A DNA stretch of 64,000 nt from Sambucus nigra (Eukaryota > Streptophyta > Magnoliopsida > Dipsacales > Adoxaceae). Positions within the stretch are counted from its first letter, which is position 1. The number at the start of each line of letters is the position of its first letter. The notes below the pieces were generated by a model. That model was not told the origin of the DNA and did not search any database. It saw nothing but the letters and a program-made list of their open reading frames with translations. Positions 52,095-62,880 of this stretch are shown here, piece after piece. The position numbers and the translations under genes are program-made. Location: contig OX422220.1 of the NCBI GenBank assembly GCA_949130495.1, positions 10,905,001 to 10,969,000 on the forward strand, read 5' to 3'.

Positions 52095-53158
52095 TCAAAC
52101 CATGGGCCCCATCTTTTGGAGATTCGTGAATGGAGTGGGGATGTGGAAATACATAACACGAGGATGGGAGGAATTTGCTCGACTCACATCTCTCCAGTTA
52201 GGGAATGGGATTAAAATTAGATTAAGATATATGGGTGGGGGAAAGATGGCATTTTCGAGGATCTTTTTCCCGGAATTTATCGTTTAGGAAGTGAGAAGAA
52301 GGGGTTGGTGGTGGATCATGTGCTGAGAGTAGGAGATAAAGTCATGTGGAATTCAAAATTTAGAAGAAGAAGAAGAAGACTGCGTGATTTAGTGCTCGAG
52401 GAGGCGGATGCCTTTTTTGGTTGGCTAGAATCGGCACCTATACCAACAAGTGGGGATGATTCTTTGCAAAGGACTAGGAGTTCATCAGGGATTTTCTCGG
52501 TTAAGAGCTATTACACAATCTTGAGGGGTTCTGAGAGAAATTCTTTACCATGGAAAGAAGTTTGGAGAGTGAAGGCTCCTCTGAAAGACATTTTCTTAGT
52601 TTGGACCGCAGTTTGACAGACTATTTTGAGGATTGAAGGGTTGAAAAAGAGAGGAGACAAATGACAGTAAATGTTGAGTTATATATGTCGGTGGAGGAGT
52701 CGACTAATCATTTGTTCCTGCATTATTAGGTGACGAGGGATTTATGGGATGTTTTCTTTTCTCTGTGTTAGGTCCGGTGGGTTATGGTATAGTCTGTTAG
52801 GGAGGAGTTGGCGGTAAGTAAATGTCCAAGGGGTTGGAAGGGGGACATGAACATTTGGAGGATGGTTTGGAAATTTTAGCAGGAGAGGAACAAGAGGTTC
52901 TTCAAAGGGAAGAAAGTGGCCCCAGAGAGACTTCGTTACAATTCTATGAGTACTCTCCTCCTCTGGCATAAGAGTAATCATATTCCGTCTCTTTCTTCAC
53001 TCATGGACTTCGTCGAGAAGTTATAAGGAGGAGGATCGAGTATTTGTTGATGTCTAGTTCCGACTTGCTTGATTCAGTTTTTTTATCTCTTCCCTGTATA
53101 CGAGATTTCACCCCCTTAAACGACTTTATTTTAGTGAATCATTTACTTATAAAAAAAA
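52095..53158 (+). mobile_element. 5'-truncated L1-type LINE
   Basis: Only the 3' end of a plant L1 retrotransposon is present: the end of ORF2 (see 52102) followed by about 500 bp and a short A-run (53151-53158). Severe 5' truncation is typical for LINEs. A direct repeat TCAAACCA occurs at the left border (52095-52102) and 10 bp after the A-run (53168-53175), possibly part of a target duplication, but this is weak. Confidence 0.75.
52102..52740 (+). pseudogene. LINE ORF2 C-terminus (zf-RVT region)
   Basis: Two open stretches (52102-52287 and 52305-52616) in different frames read 'MWKYITRGWEEFARLTSLQL' and 'GNGIKIRLRYMGGG', then 'VADKVMWNSKF'-like (actual VGDKVMWNSKF) residues, 'GIFSVKSYYTILRG', 'PWKEVWRVKAPLKDIFLVWT', and further on 'ILRIEGLKKRG' and a damaged 'ESTNHLFLHY'-type Cys/His region. 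This is the end of plant L1 ORF2 with the zf-RVT domain (Pfam PF13966) after the reverse transcriptase. A frameshift near 52288 and a stop at 52614-52616 inactivate it. Confidence 0.8.
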
Positions 53159-53159
53159 T

Positions 53160-54719
53160 TACCAAACTCAAACCACCCCATAGCCATTCCATATATATTA
53201 TATATCCTAAATATAATTAAAATAATTAAAACATAGCCCACATGCAAATACGCAAGTTATAGGATAAATGTATGACAAATATGACAAATGGAAGCATAAA
53301 ATGGGTCTCATATTCTAATATCCAATGGAAAAATGTGTTACAGTATTTTAATTATGAACTTATATTATGTATCATCAAGAACCAAACAAAACTGAAAAAC
53401 AAACTTAAAGAGGGGAGTGAGATAAATGAGCAAAGGACAGAAGATGGAGTAATGATTTAGGATTGGGAGACATTGAGGTTCTCGCGTAAAAATTATGTTT
53501 TTTGGAACATAAATCGTGTGAAAATAATGTTAGTGTTATTTGGGTTATCATGCCTATTTTAGTTTATTGTTTTAGTTTATTTGGTCTTAAAATTTAGAAA
53601 TCATTTTTGTTGTGTCGTGTTGTGCGTTGTTTTTCGAACAAATTGAATCGACGAAATCAAACGAAGGTAACTACACCGGGCTCAAGATACACCTCAAACT
53701 TTTTCTTTTTTTCAAACCATCACACTATTGAAACTTTTTTTGGGTAGCACAAATACTGACTTTAGAGACCAATTCTACATTTCCACGTGCTTTTATAAAA
53801 CCACCATGGAAACTTAAGAACAGTACAAATAATGATAGATCATTCTAGTCTAGTGAAGCTTATAAATTGAGGTAGTTATATGCCATTAAAGAATAAATGT
53901 TGTTGGAAGAAGTTCTTGCTTCAATCAATCCTTTTCATAATTAGTTTTTTCTGCAGCAAAATATAAAATTGTTTGGAGAAAGTCTTTTCGCATGACAATA
54001 CAAACTGTTCAGCGAAAGGCTATGTATTTCTAGGATCTGATTCCATTATCTCGAATATGAAAGAGTAATGTGGTAAAATATATAAATAAAGTCATAGTGG
54101 ATTCCAAGATTGTGGGCCTATTCATCTTCCAGGAAAGGAAAAATAACCTATAACGTTCCTTTAATAATGGATGTCAATAATCCGCACACGACCATGATCC
54201 ATCTCTGAAATATCAAAATATGTTATGTATATAAAAATAATCTCCCATAATTGAATTTTCAAAGTTTAAAGGTTCTTCTTCACCAAAACGTAAGCTCTAG
54301 TAGGAGTCACAATCAACGCGAAACCATGATAAGTTTCTCATTCTCTTGCATTGTGCATGTTTCACACACATGCGTCGGTGTAGATAAAACCTGAGGGTAT
54401 TAGAAGACATAAATAGATAAGAGAAGAACATGGAGGGGAGAGGATACAAGTTATGCGGAAAAATAAAACTGAATAGTTTGTATTGTGTGTCATTTCATTG
54501 TATACATCAATAAATTAGGGGAGGATAAAAGAGTGCATTGAATGAGAGAGAGGAGTGAAAGAGATGTCTAATTTTGAGTAGAAATAAATCATGGGAAAAT
54601 TGATTGCCACATGGATGGCCTGAATGGTATTGCGTATGTATAGTAGGTTTTCATTTTATAGTATTATATAGATATATGCTTATCTTCATTAACTGAACAT
54701 GTAAAGATTAATTTAATGT
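53160..54719. other. Spacer without recognised gene
   Basis: AT-rich; open frame 53272-53460 has no recognisable domain. No LTR or inverted repeat border was recognised. Confidence 0.4.
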
Positions 54720-57625
54720 TGTACGGGAGGGGTATTTCCAACTAGGCCTCCAGTGACCCACAAACAATCATACAAATATGCCAAACCAAATAAAGAAATA
54801 TAGAAGAGAAAAAAAATAATCTTCATTCAAGATTATTACAAATTGGAAGAACTTTTTGTTCCTTCCTCACACACCAAGGAATTTCTCTTCACTCACATAA
54901 AATAACCCTCATCTAATAATGAAAGACTCTCACAATATTAATTTCATGATAAAAGGCTCACAAATTCTATCAAAATCCTCAATACAGAATACCCAAAATT
55001 GGTTCCCAAAATAACCAATTTTAGACAGAAAAGTGAACCCTTAAATTTTCACTCACAAATAATATTATTTATCTTGGTTCTTATGGATCGAGAATCTCTT
55101 TTATATAAGAAGTCCAGAGTATCAAAATTATAAAGGTCTACAATTCCTTTGTTGGCGAAAACAAAATTCATTAATGAATTAAGACAGTTATGGATTATAA
55201 CCTCTGATCGTATCAGAATGTTGGCAAACAAGGAAACCAAAAGTAAAGCCTTATCAACTCTCTACAACAAGAAAAAGATAAGTAATATCCTTTATGTTCC
55301 CATCCCATCCTTAATTCCCATGTTCACTCTTTGACAACCAAACTGTTTGAGTATAAGTTAAACACTAATCCATGGGGTTTTCACATAGGTCAACGTGGAG
55401 AAAAATAGCGAGCCAAATATACAAATCTCGACTTTGGTGATATCAACCAAAGTACCAAAACGAATCTTTCAAAACCAAACAAATACATTCATTGAATCCT
55501 ATAGGAAAATTCTTTGAGGCAAATCCATGTTCTCTAGCCGTAAAATCCTACAAGAAAATTCTCTTCACAAAAAAAATCCAATAAACTTCAATAAATGTAT
55601 CAACAAAAATTTCCCCAATATTAATTTTTGAGCCAAAGAATAATATATGAGTTACCACAAAATACATAACCACCATTTTCCCCAAAATGCAAGATACTAA
55701 TGAACATTTCTAGTCAAGTTTAAATTTTCCTCAAATTTAACCCTTGGCTCACTCCTCAACCGGTGCATGTCTGGTTCCACCACAAGAAAGCATAAACCAT
55801 ATTTGTTAAACCGATAATGCTCCATAGCACCTTCAAAATCCCTCAATTAGACATCACACCTAGCAACCTTTTCCAACTCCCCCTAAATAACGGTTCATAA
55901 TTGAAATCCATCTTACCCCACTGTTGGAGAATAGGATGTCCTTGACTTTCCCTCACATCTCTACGATGACAAACTTATTGCCTCCCATTCATTTTTGTAG
56001 CTTCCAAATGGGATATATCAACGATACTATTGTTACCTCAATCCAATGGCATGCCTATCCTAATGGGTCTTCCTCACTCTAAGGTTGCTTGCATATTTTG
56101 TTGCTACCTCAAACAAGATTTCACTCTCCCATAATGTTGTGTAGTTCTTTCAGAATTCGAATCAGAGTAAAAAGATCACCAATCTTCCCATAATGCAATT
56201 CCCACTTCCCTAATCCTCTGTTGCTAATATTTGAATGTCAATTTCACTCGATATAATAGAAGACTCCATAATAGCTTAGAATACCCCATAATAGCTCCAC
56301 TTGTTTTCATATTCCCTTGGACAATATAAAAATTCCTTACCCAGGTGTCCCTAAACACCAAAAGATAACCGACAATGGCCTCCATACCTTAACCCGATAT
56401 TACACACTTCTAACCTATTGAGTCTACCCCACCCATTAACATAAGGTTCAATTGAAGATCCGTGCATGTCACACACCATACAAAGTTCTCACAAACCCAT
56501 TATGTGTCTTGATTTTAATTGATGCAATTTCCAAAAGTTTGAAGGCTCTACTATCGTCAAGCAAAATAGAACCAATATTCCTTGTAGGATGAGAAAGAAT
56601 CACGAGTGGGACAAATATAAATTGAAGAACTAGAATGAAGAACCTAAATGTCATCAACTGACTCACCAATTTGGGATTTTATGAGAGAAATATTATTAAT
56701 ATCATTTGAATCACTTGCATCCTCTACCGATAATGTTGAGTCATGAACCCTATTTTTTTCTTTTTTCATCACTCTGCTTAAGTTAGGATAAGAAGTAATG
56801 GTGTTCCCAACCTCATGACAATAGTAACAATATCGATCATTGTGCCCATTTGACTTGGACCTGAAGCTCCTCGAACCTAGATTCTTAGATCTTCCTCGAA
56901 TGACTAGGCTTGCAGAATAACTATCACCCTCAATAATTTTCCTCTTATTATCACTGGGCATAAGTGTTGATGTGACCTAATCCAAATTGACCCGTTTATT
57001 CCCTTTATTATCGCAGTTACCAAATAATCCCTTCTCTTTGGAAGGGAAGCCAACAAAATCGTAACCTCGTCCTCTTCCTTCGTCTTCGACTTGATATTTA
57101 ATAGTTTCAAGAGAAATCAATAAAACTCATTTATTTGGTCTTGTAACAAAAACTTGGGCTCTTACTAAATGGGTAAAATGTTTTTTTGATAAATCCTATT
57201 TGTTAAAGACTTTAACATATAAACCATCAAGCTTTCTGCAAATCACCTTAATGAAAGCCTCAGTTATCATATTCAATTTAATACCCTTAGAGAAAATAAC
57301 TAAATCATAGAACAAGAATCCTTATCAATCTTTTTCCATTCTTCGTCCTTCATTGCACCGAGTTTTTATATAAGGCTTGGATTAAGCCCTCCCGGAAAAG
57401 GATTTCCATTACCTCCACTTTTCATAAGCAAAAATTATTTTTAGTGTCAAACTTCTCAACTGCACACTTTATCTTGGAAGCTATAATAAAAAAGACTCTA
57501 GTTTTCAACATAAGCTCTTATACCAATTTATTATTGTGGAGCTCGTGTATTTAACTAGTGCTTCGATGACTAACAAATGATCACACAAATATAAGAACCC
57601 AGATGAAGAAATAGAGAAGGTGAAA
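54720..57625 (-). mobile_element. Decayed Ty1/copia retrotransposon
   Basis: Related LTR starts lie at 54720 (TGTACGGGAGGGGTATTT) and 57535 (TGTGGAGCTCGTGTATTT); both continue with 'acaaatatg/acaaatata' and 'gaaatatagaag/gaaatagagaag'. On the minus strand, next to the right LTR, TGGTATAAGAGC (57525-57514) is a tRNA-Met primer site, and gag and protease remnants follow. From 56400 to about 55000 pol is nearly unreadable. The right LTR is cut at 57625, where CACTA material begins. Full pol, at least 3 kb, cannot fit, so the element has a large internal deletion. Confidence 0.75.
56440..57490 (-). pseudogene. copia gag and protease remnant
   Basis: Minus strand: 'CAVEKFDTKNNFCL' near 57470 (usual F-x-G-x-N-F-x-x-W start of copia gag), 'KTKEEDEVTILLASLPKRRD' (57080 region, the E-D-x-A-x-x-L-L-x-S-L-P helix), 'RYCYYCHEVGNTITSYPN' (zinc knuckle CX2CX4HX4C in which the His is now Asn and the last Cys is Tyr), then a protease piece 'GSILLDDSRAFKLLEIASIK' and 'IKTHNGFVRTLYGV'. 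The order is that of a copia Gag-Pol. Both zinc-knuckle losses and frame breaks show it is inactive. Confidence 0.8.
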
Positions 57626-57639
57626 CACTGTGATAGATA

Positions 57640-58050
57640 TAAAAAGTGGTCACAGTTTTGAACTATGACCAAGCACCCAAGTCACGGTTCTAGTCTATGA
57701 AAAACTTAAGGGTGACGCTTCGGGGGTCACGATCCAAAATCGTGACCACTATAGATGGTCAAAGTCTCTTTTTTAACCCTAATACTAGGGACTTAGTCAC
57801 AGCTATACACAGTGACTAGGGGACACGGTTGGTCACAGTTCCCAATTGTAACCAAAAGTGTGACTTTATTATCTTGGTCATGGTACAAAACTGTGAACAC
57901 CATCCATAACAACATATTCTGAACTTTGGTTGGTCACGGTCATCAACCATGACTCGGTATCGTAGCAATAAGTCATATGGTCACGATTATTTACTGTGAC
58001 CACCTTTTAACCCATTACAGACATGGTCACAATTTTGGCCCGTGACCAAT
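57640..58050. repeat. Subterminal palindromes with GGTCACGGTT motif
   Basis: About eight copies of a motif with arms GGTCACGRTT and AAYCGTGACC around 3-4 bases, for example GGTCACGATCCAAAATCGTG near 57730. Dense short inverted motifs near the ends are where En/Spm-type transposase binds. Individual copies carry several mutations. Confidence 0.8.
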
Positions 58051-58059
58051 ATTCACTAG

Positions 58060-59340
58060 TAAATAAACTAGATAGGAAATATATGCATCTTTGTACACTT
58101 TGTAATATAACCCCCTTGTTGTGGTCAATATTTGCAGGCTCCTTTCGGCAAGCTGGACATATGTTGTCAACCAATATCTTAACCTCACCTACTTTCAAAG
58201 AGTGATCGGGCACTAGTTCTCCTTGAGTCATGAAAATGAGCATGCACATGCCCATAATGATGATATTGATCAAGTGCGTGTCCTCACCATAGTGACCATG
58301 CATGGATGATGACGATGCTCGAAAAGAGGGTGCAATAAGTGGCCGAGAGGGGAAAGTTAGATGAGGCAATGGGAAATCATGATGGGAAGGAGAGGGGATA
58401 CCCTTAGGCGTAAACTGAGATCAACCTTATTATTGAGTAAGATATTCACACAAACCATTGATCCAAGCCTTTAGCTGTACCAAAGTATTAGTGACATTTC
58501 TAATGTCCTTCTTGAGACATGACACATCATTTTTCATATTGGCATATTTTTCTACTTGGATCGACATGTGATTCCTTACTGGACAGAGATCATCCAACAC
58601 AGGTGTGGTGTGCTATAACTTGTTCCTTTGCATCCTTGAGGCCAAACCTCTAATCCTCTCCCTTTTCTCCATTCGAAGTACCTTGGATAGGGGATGCACT
58701 CGAAGTGATTATTCTTCATGTCTTCTATAATTATTTGTAGTATAATATTATATTTAAGGATATAATTCCAATATTACTTTATTATAGTGTGTATGTATAT
58801 GATCATTAAATTCAAACTCACCATAGTCGGAGCCAACTGTCTAAGAATATTTTTTTCTTTTTATCCGATTGGGCATGCAAGTACATGTTAACCCAATTAG
58901 TATCTTTCCCTTATTCCGGATTCCCCTTAGTCCTTACCATAAGCTCCTCCTTTAAACCATCATATGATTTGGACCCAAGTTTGTGGACATCAACTTTTTT
59001 TGCCCTACTTTTTTATTTTTCTCCCTTTAGGCGTGTTTTTCCTCCATGACCTCTTTCTGAGAGAATTCGTTTTATTGGTGGACAGACATTTCAACATTTT
59101 ACGAGACATTCTCTTTCAACCCCAACATGTTAGAACTTGAAGTCCCCACTTGGAAGTTAACCTTTCGAAGGTTCTTTTGATAGGGTTTCAATTTCTCATC
59201 TACTTGGGAAAGAACAATTGTCTTCGAACTAAGTGGGAATGTAAAATTTATACAAAGTTGATCTCACACGTCATCCTTTATGGAATGATAAATGTTCTTC
59301 CAGTTGTTTAGACCCCCGACACCCATAGTCATATCTCTGA
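58060..59340 (-). pseudogene. CACTA transposase-24-like remnant
   Basis: On the minus strand near 59300-59160: 'NNWKNIYHSIKDDV' then 'INFTFPLSSKTIVLSQVDEK', which fits the En/Spm transposase 24 (Pfam PF03004) pattern W-x-x-I-P-x-x-x-K-x-x-I-W then F-x-x-P-x-S-x-x-x-x-V-L. Further on come 'EKYANMKNDVSCLKKDIRN' (coiled-coil-like), 'KGIPSPSHHDFPLPHLTFPS', and a 120-codon open stretch (58369-58007) with 'HGHYGEDTHLINIIIMGMC' and 'ICPACRKEPANIDHNKG'. Several stops interrupt it. The final residues run into the subterminal palindromes, as at the 3' end of CACTA genes. Function would be binding or transposition; here it is dead. Confidence 0.6.
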
Positions 59341-59390
59341 GTGACAAACATTAGACATTAAAAATTACGATGTCATTTTCATTATCGACA

Positions 59391-59700
59391 CTACACCAAA
59401 TCTGTCGAATTGTCAAGGTCATTGACCTTGACAAGTTCAACTTGTCAAGGTCAATGACCGTGACAATTCTGGGCGAGATAACTTTTTTTTTCACGGTCAT
59501 TGACCGTGACATGCTCGTTAGAATTGTCACGGTCATGTCAAGGTCAGGGACCGTGACAAGTTTGTCACAGTTTATGATCGTGACAATCCCATGACAGTTT
59601 ATAAAAAAATTATCACGGTCATTGACCGTGACAAGTCTGTGATAACTTCCTTTGTTAAGGACTTGTCACGGTCATTGACCGTGACAATTCTGGGCAGAAT
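59391..59700 (+). mobile_element. CACTA terminus with palindromic subterminal repeats
   Basis: Starts CACTACACCAAATCTG, a typical CACTA terminal sequence, preceded by 'cga'. At least six palindromic motifs follow, the best being TCACGGTCATTGACCGTGA (near 59492, 59613 and 59666) and AAGGTCATTGACCTT near 59420. The terminus points right, so the element should extend beyond 59700 into the gene-fragment region. No matching right end (TAGTG after the same palindromes) was found in the window. Confidence 0.7.
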
Positions 59701-59821
59701 TAAAAAAATCTGCTAGGTAGTATGGCCACTGCCCAGCAGTATATTTGTACCTGTTACAGCAACGTTGTACCTGTTCAAACATCATATATTCAAATAAACT
59801 AGAAATAATTCAAATATACAT

Positions 59822-60305
59822 TCAAAATAGAAACAATATGCAAATGGGACAACTTCGCGTCATGCTATATTTTTGTCGTTTCAATGTTCTTATTAATTTA
59901 CTTATTTTACTAATCATATGCTTTGAACACTTTGGAAGCTTTAATTGTTCAACACCACCCTTCATCTTTATTATAGTATTCTCCAAAACTTTGGCATTCT
60001 CCACAAAGCACCTCAACTGTTCAACTCCATTGTTCGACCCCAATCCCGTAATTTCGATTGTCCTTAGGTGTGATCTCAAACAATCGGGTACATACCATTC
60101 CAACCACGATGTCCCGATTTGTTCACAACAAAATGAAAAACCCTAATATAATAAGAAACAATATCACCATCAATTATCTCAAATCTACAAACTATTTAGC
60201 TGGAAGTGATGTTAAGAACCCATGATGTACCTCAAAGATAAGAACCTCTAGAAGAGGACAACTTTTGAGAAAATCCAACACCAATTTCCAGTTCCAGTTC
60301 CACTA
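59822..60305 (-). pseudogene. F-box/FBD/LRR gene fragment (3' end)
   Basis: The last exon (about 60141-59822, minus) reads 'FCCEQIGTSWLEWYVPDCLR' then 'SHLRTIEITGLGSNN', 'EQLRCFVENAKVLENTIIKM' and later 'ISKLIRTLKRQK' before a stop at 59822. This is the FBD domain that ends many plant F-box/LRR proteins (V-P-x-C-L-x-x-x-L-x-x-I-E-I, then L-x-x-Y-F-L-E-N-A-x-V-L-E-x-M). Upstream, after an 88-90 bp GT-AG intron, a short exon reads 'WKLVLDFLKSCPLLEVLIFE', the usual last LRR, in a matching phase. No F-box domain or earlier LRR was seen before 60310, so it is a fragment. Full proteins act as substrate receptors in SCF ubiquitin ligases. Confidence 0.72.
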
Positions 60306-60582
60306 TAAGAATCATCCACTGCAAGACACTGCATGAGAGAGATTTTATAAATGAATTGAAAAGTAATAAATCTAAAAAAATATAGTCATTTATGCAGGCA
60401 ACAATAGTAGAGATATTATAGCTTACCAACATAGTAGAACATGATAATGAAAGAGACTTTACATTGGAAATTCTTCGAAGAAGCTTAAATAAACATGTGG
60501 CATAACCAAGGGCGGAGCCAGGATTATCATAAGGGGTGGGATAACAACAAACAAATTGAAATCAGAATAATATAATGTAAAT

Positions 60583-60666
60583 ATAAAATGAAATTGAAAT
60601 CGAAATCGAAACCGAAATTGAAATTGAAATTGAAATATTCATATAAATATAAATATAAATATAAAT
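60583..60666. repeat. Hexanucleotide repeats GAAATN and ATAAAT
   Basis: About eight GAAATT/GAAATC/GAAACC units followed by four ATAAAT units. Confidence 0.9.
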
Positions 60667-60748
60667 ACATTACATGTAGTGCCACCCAAACACCTAATTT
60701 GAGCTCATATGGAACCTCCTTCCAACTAATGTATCCCGAGAAATCGTG

Positions 60749-60879
60749 TCAAATATAATTCCCTTCATATCTAAACACTAAGAAATGCCATAATTCTATG
60801 GAGTTATGCTCTGCAAATTCCTTCCAACCGCTGTGTTGCCAAACATCACCAGTTGAAGTTGTCAATTCTACTTTCCATA
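60749..60879 (-). pseudogene. B3 (REM-type) domain copy, minus arm
   Basis: The minus strand reads 'KIWKVELTTSTGDVWQHSGW' then 'KEFAEHNSIELWHFLVFRYE' with a following Gly-Asn. This is the middle of a plant B3 DNA-binding domain of the REM class (W-x-V-x-L ... G-W-x-x-F-x-x-x-x-x-L-x-x-G-H-F-L-V-F-R-Y-x-G-N). About 55 residues of the usual 100 are present and continue into a stop. No start, no splice-flanked neighbours and no second B3 domain were seen. It forms one arm of an inverted repeat with 60917-61028. Confidence 0.75.
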
Positions 60880-61028
60880 TTTTCCCATGTTTTGCTAGAG
60901 GTTCCAAGTGGTGGGGTATGGAAAGTGGAATTGACAACTTCAACTGGTGATGTTTGGCTACACAACGGTTGGAAGGAATTTGCAGAGCATCACTCCATAG
61001 GATTATGGCTTTTCTTAGTGTTCGGATT
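60769..61028. repeat. Inverted repeat of about 111 bp arms made of B3 coding sequence
   Basis: Arms 60769-60879 and 60917-61028 with a 37-base loop, about 90% identical by eye. A transcript across it from either strand would fold into a long hairpin. Confidence 0.85.
60917..61028 (+). pseudogene. B3 (REM-type) domain copy, plus arm
   Basis: The plus strand reads 'VWKVELTTSTGDVWLHNGWK' then 'EFAEHHSIGLWLFLVFG'. It aligns base by base with the reverse complement of 60769-60879, with roughly ten differences. The arms are separated by 37 bases. The usual F-R-Y-x-G-N after F-L-V-F is lost by substitutions. The homology ends near 61028, where the copia gag remnant begins. Confidence 0.75.
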
Positions 61029-61029
61029 A

Positions 61030-61860
61030 TGGCATCACTTATTTTTGAACCAAGCTCTGTGTTTCACGTAGTCTTTCTGAAAAATCCTAGTTTTCTTGCA
61101 AAATTTACATTTCTATATGTTCTTTTCCTTCTTCTTGGCAGCCTGATTCCCATAATCTTTCTTCAGTGGGCCACGTTTGATTCCATTTCCACTTTTCTTA
61201 TGGATCTACCCTTGCAAGACCCATAAACTTGAGTAGACAACTTAGCTATTAAACATTTTCCATTATTCTTAAGTCTTTCTTCATTTTGGATTAATTTTGA
61301 TGTAACTTCATTCGGATTCCATTTGTCTTTAATCGCATTATAATTAATGACAAAGGGGGAATATTGACTCGGTAAGTGTTGAGGACAAATTGGACATGGA
61401 AAGGATCTTCAACAAAGAGTTCCTAACTTCGTGTCCATACAAGTCATCTTAGCAATATGTTCATTCATGATGTGGGTTCCATTAAAACTCATTATACTGA
61501 ACTTTGACATAAGGGCCCCGCTAAGAGATTTGCTTATTCCTTCGAATCATTCTTTAATATTATTGAAAAATTATTTACCAATTTTAGTTTTGGCTAAGGA
61601 GTTGCTAATATTAGGGAGTACAGTTAACATGATGAGGGTGAGACAAAAAATTTTGTCCCTATTCTGTGCTTCAAAAAATTATATTTCAATGTCATTACTC
61701 TCATCAGTGAGTTCAGTATATGGGTTACATTCCAAAGTTATGTCAAGGTTCAAAAGGCCTAATTATAAACTTAAATCCATCTCCCATTCTTTTAGGCTTT
61801 TTCCATCAAATTGAGTAACATCACACGCTTTGACATTGAAACTATTGGAAAAACCTAGTG
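61030..61860 (-). pseudogene. copia gag remnant (UBN2/zinc-knuckle type)
   Basis: Minus-strand pieces in order: 'TQFDGKSLKEWEMDLSL' (gag start), 'GLLNLDITLE', 'LTDESNDIEI', 'SLSGALMSKFSIMSFNGTHI' with 'NEHIAKM', then 'QYSPFVINYNAIKDKWNPNE', 'VTSKLIQNEERLKNNGKCLI', and finally 'KCKFCKKTRIFQKDYVKHRA', a zinc knuckle with its His and last Cys damaged. This is the classical order of copia gag. It stops right at the B3 inverted repeat, and protease and pol are absent. Stops and frame changes are frequent. Confidence 0.8.
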
Positions 61861-61899
61861 CATTGAATTAAATTATACTAAAAAATTAGCTCGATTATA

Positions 61900-62880
61900 G
61901 CAACATTTTTAAACATTATTTTTAAGGGATATTCATGACTAATAATATTTTATTTTATTTTTATTTTGAGAACTTTTATTGGGCAAAATATTTTAAGGAA
62001 AACATGGACCTTTAGATGATCGATGTTTTCTTGATTCAAATATTACAACACCCTTAATATTTATTTGATCGGGATAATTAGACATTTGGGGGACTAATTT
62101 AGAATGATTAAATAAAACAACATAATAAATATTGACGGTCGATTCATTATAATAATATTTAGACATTTAGCAAACCAAATATTTATCCACTATAACCTAA
62201 TATTAGCTAACATAGGGAATGTCACTTTGATGAACACATATCCTATCTTTATGAGAATATTAGCATATGAGATTATTACATTTTTAATATAAACATGAGA
62301 AACATCATCATATATCTAATATAAACATGATAAATATCATAAAATGATTTGGAATGACCTAACATGCATACAATAAAAATATAAGGACATTAAAATAATA
62401 TTGACCTTACTTGTCTAGTGGAAAATTTCATAAAATGTAGAAAATGTCAAATTCTAAAAAAAAAAAAAAAAAAATTAGTTAGCACCACATACACGTTTCG
62501 AATTGCATAAGAATCACTCTCCAATTTGCGGCATTGAAAAAGTAATTTTCGTGAAAGAGATATAAGAGTGAACTTTTTTACCAAAGATGATAAAATTTAC
62601 GATTTAAGGGCCTAAACGACCTCGAATGCTGAAAAATGACGCACATCATGATCAAAGGTGGTGAGTTTTGATCACTGGGACTTTTCCCAATTATTGCATT
62701 CCGAGACTGAAAATTTCTTTCCATTTTTGTGATGCCTACTAGTCCTTATTGGTGAGAAAAGTAAAAACTGTCACTAGAAAGGACATAACTCTAGTTTACA
62801 GAGTTTTAGATATAAGCAATATTTAGGGACAAATTTTAAAACTGTCACATATTAAATTTTGAATAAGGTAGGGCAGTTTC
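61900..62880. mobile_element. Old dispersed repeat, second copy
   Basis: Parallel in order to 21386-22720, sharing 'aaccaaat', 'ttgcgg(c/a)att', and 'ggtgagttttgatca' blocks. It contains an A-run of 18-19 bases at about 62457-62475. No coding similarity. Confidence 0.5.

Larger units (their letters stand above)
57626..59350 (-). mobile_element. Degenerate CACTA (En/Spm) transposon piece
   Basis: The left end reads CACTGTGATAGATA, a variant CACTA start, and is followed by palindromic subterminal repeats up to 58050. From 58060 to 59340 a minus-strand coding remnant resembles the plant En/Spm transposase 24 family. The element abuts a copia LTR cut at 57625. The right border is undefined. Alternative: 57626-58060 alone could be a small non-autonomous element, since 'aaa' flanks both of its ends as a possible 3 bp duplication. 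I favour a larger element because the coding remnant runs on without a break at 58060. Confidence 0.55.

Noticed and set aside
52095..53175. TCAAACCA as a LINE target duplication
   Set aside because: The right copy lies 10 bp after the A-run instead of directly next to it; kept only as a weak hint.
58023..58205. 60-codon plus-strand frame
   Set aside because: Shadow of the minus-strand CACTA transposase remnant.
59370..59594. Paired open frames on both strands with similar residues (DLDKFNLSRSMTVTI)
   Set aside because: They arise from the palindromic subterminal repeats of the CACTA end.
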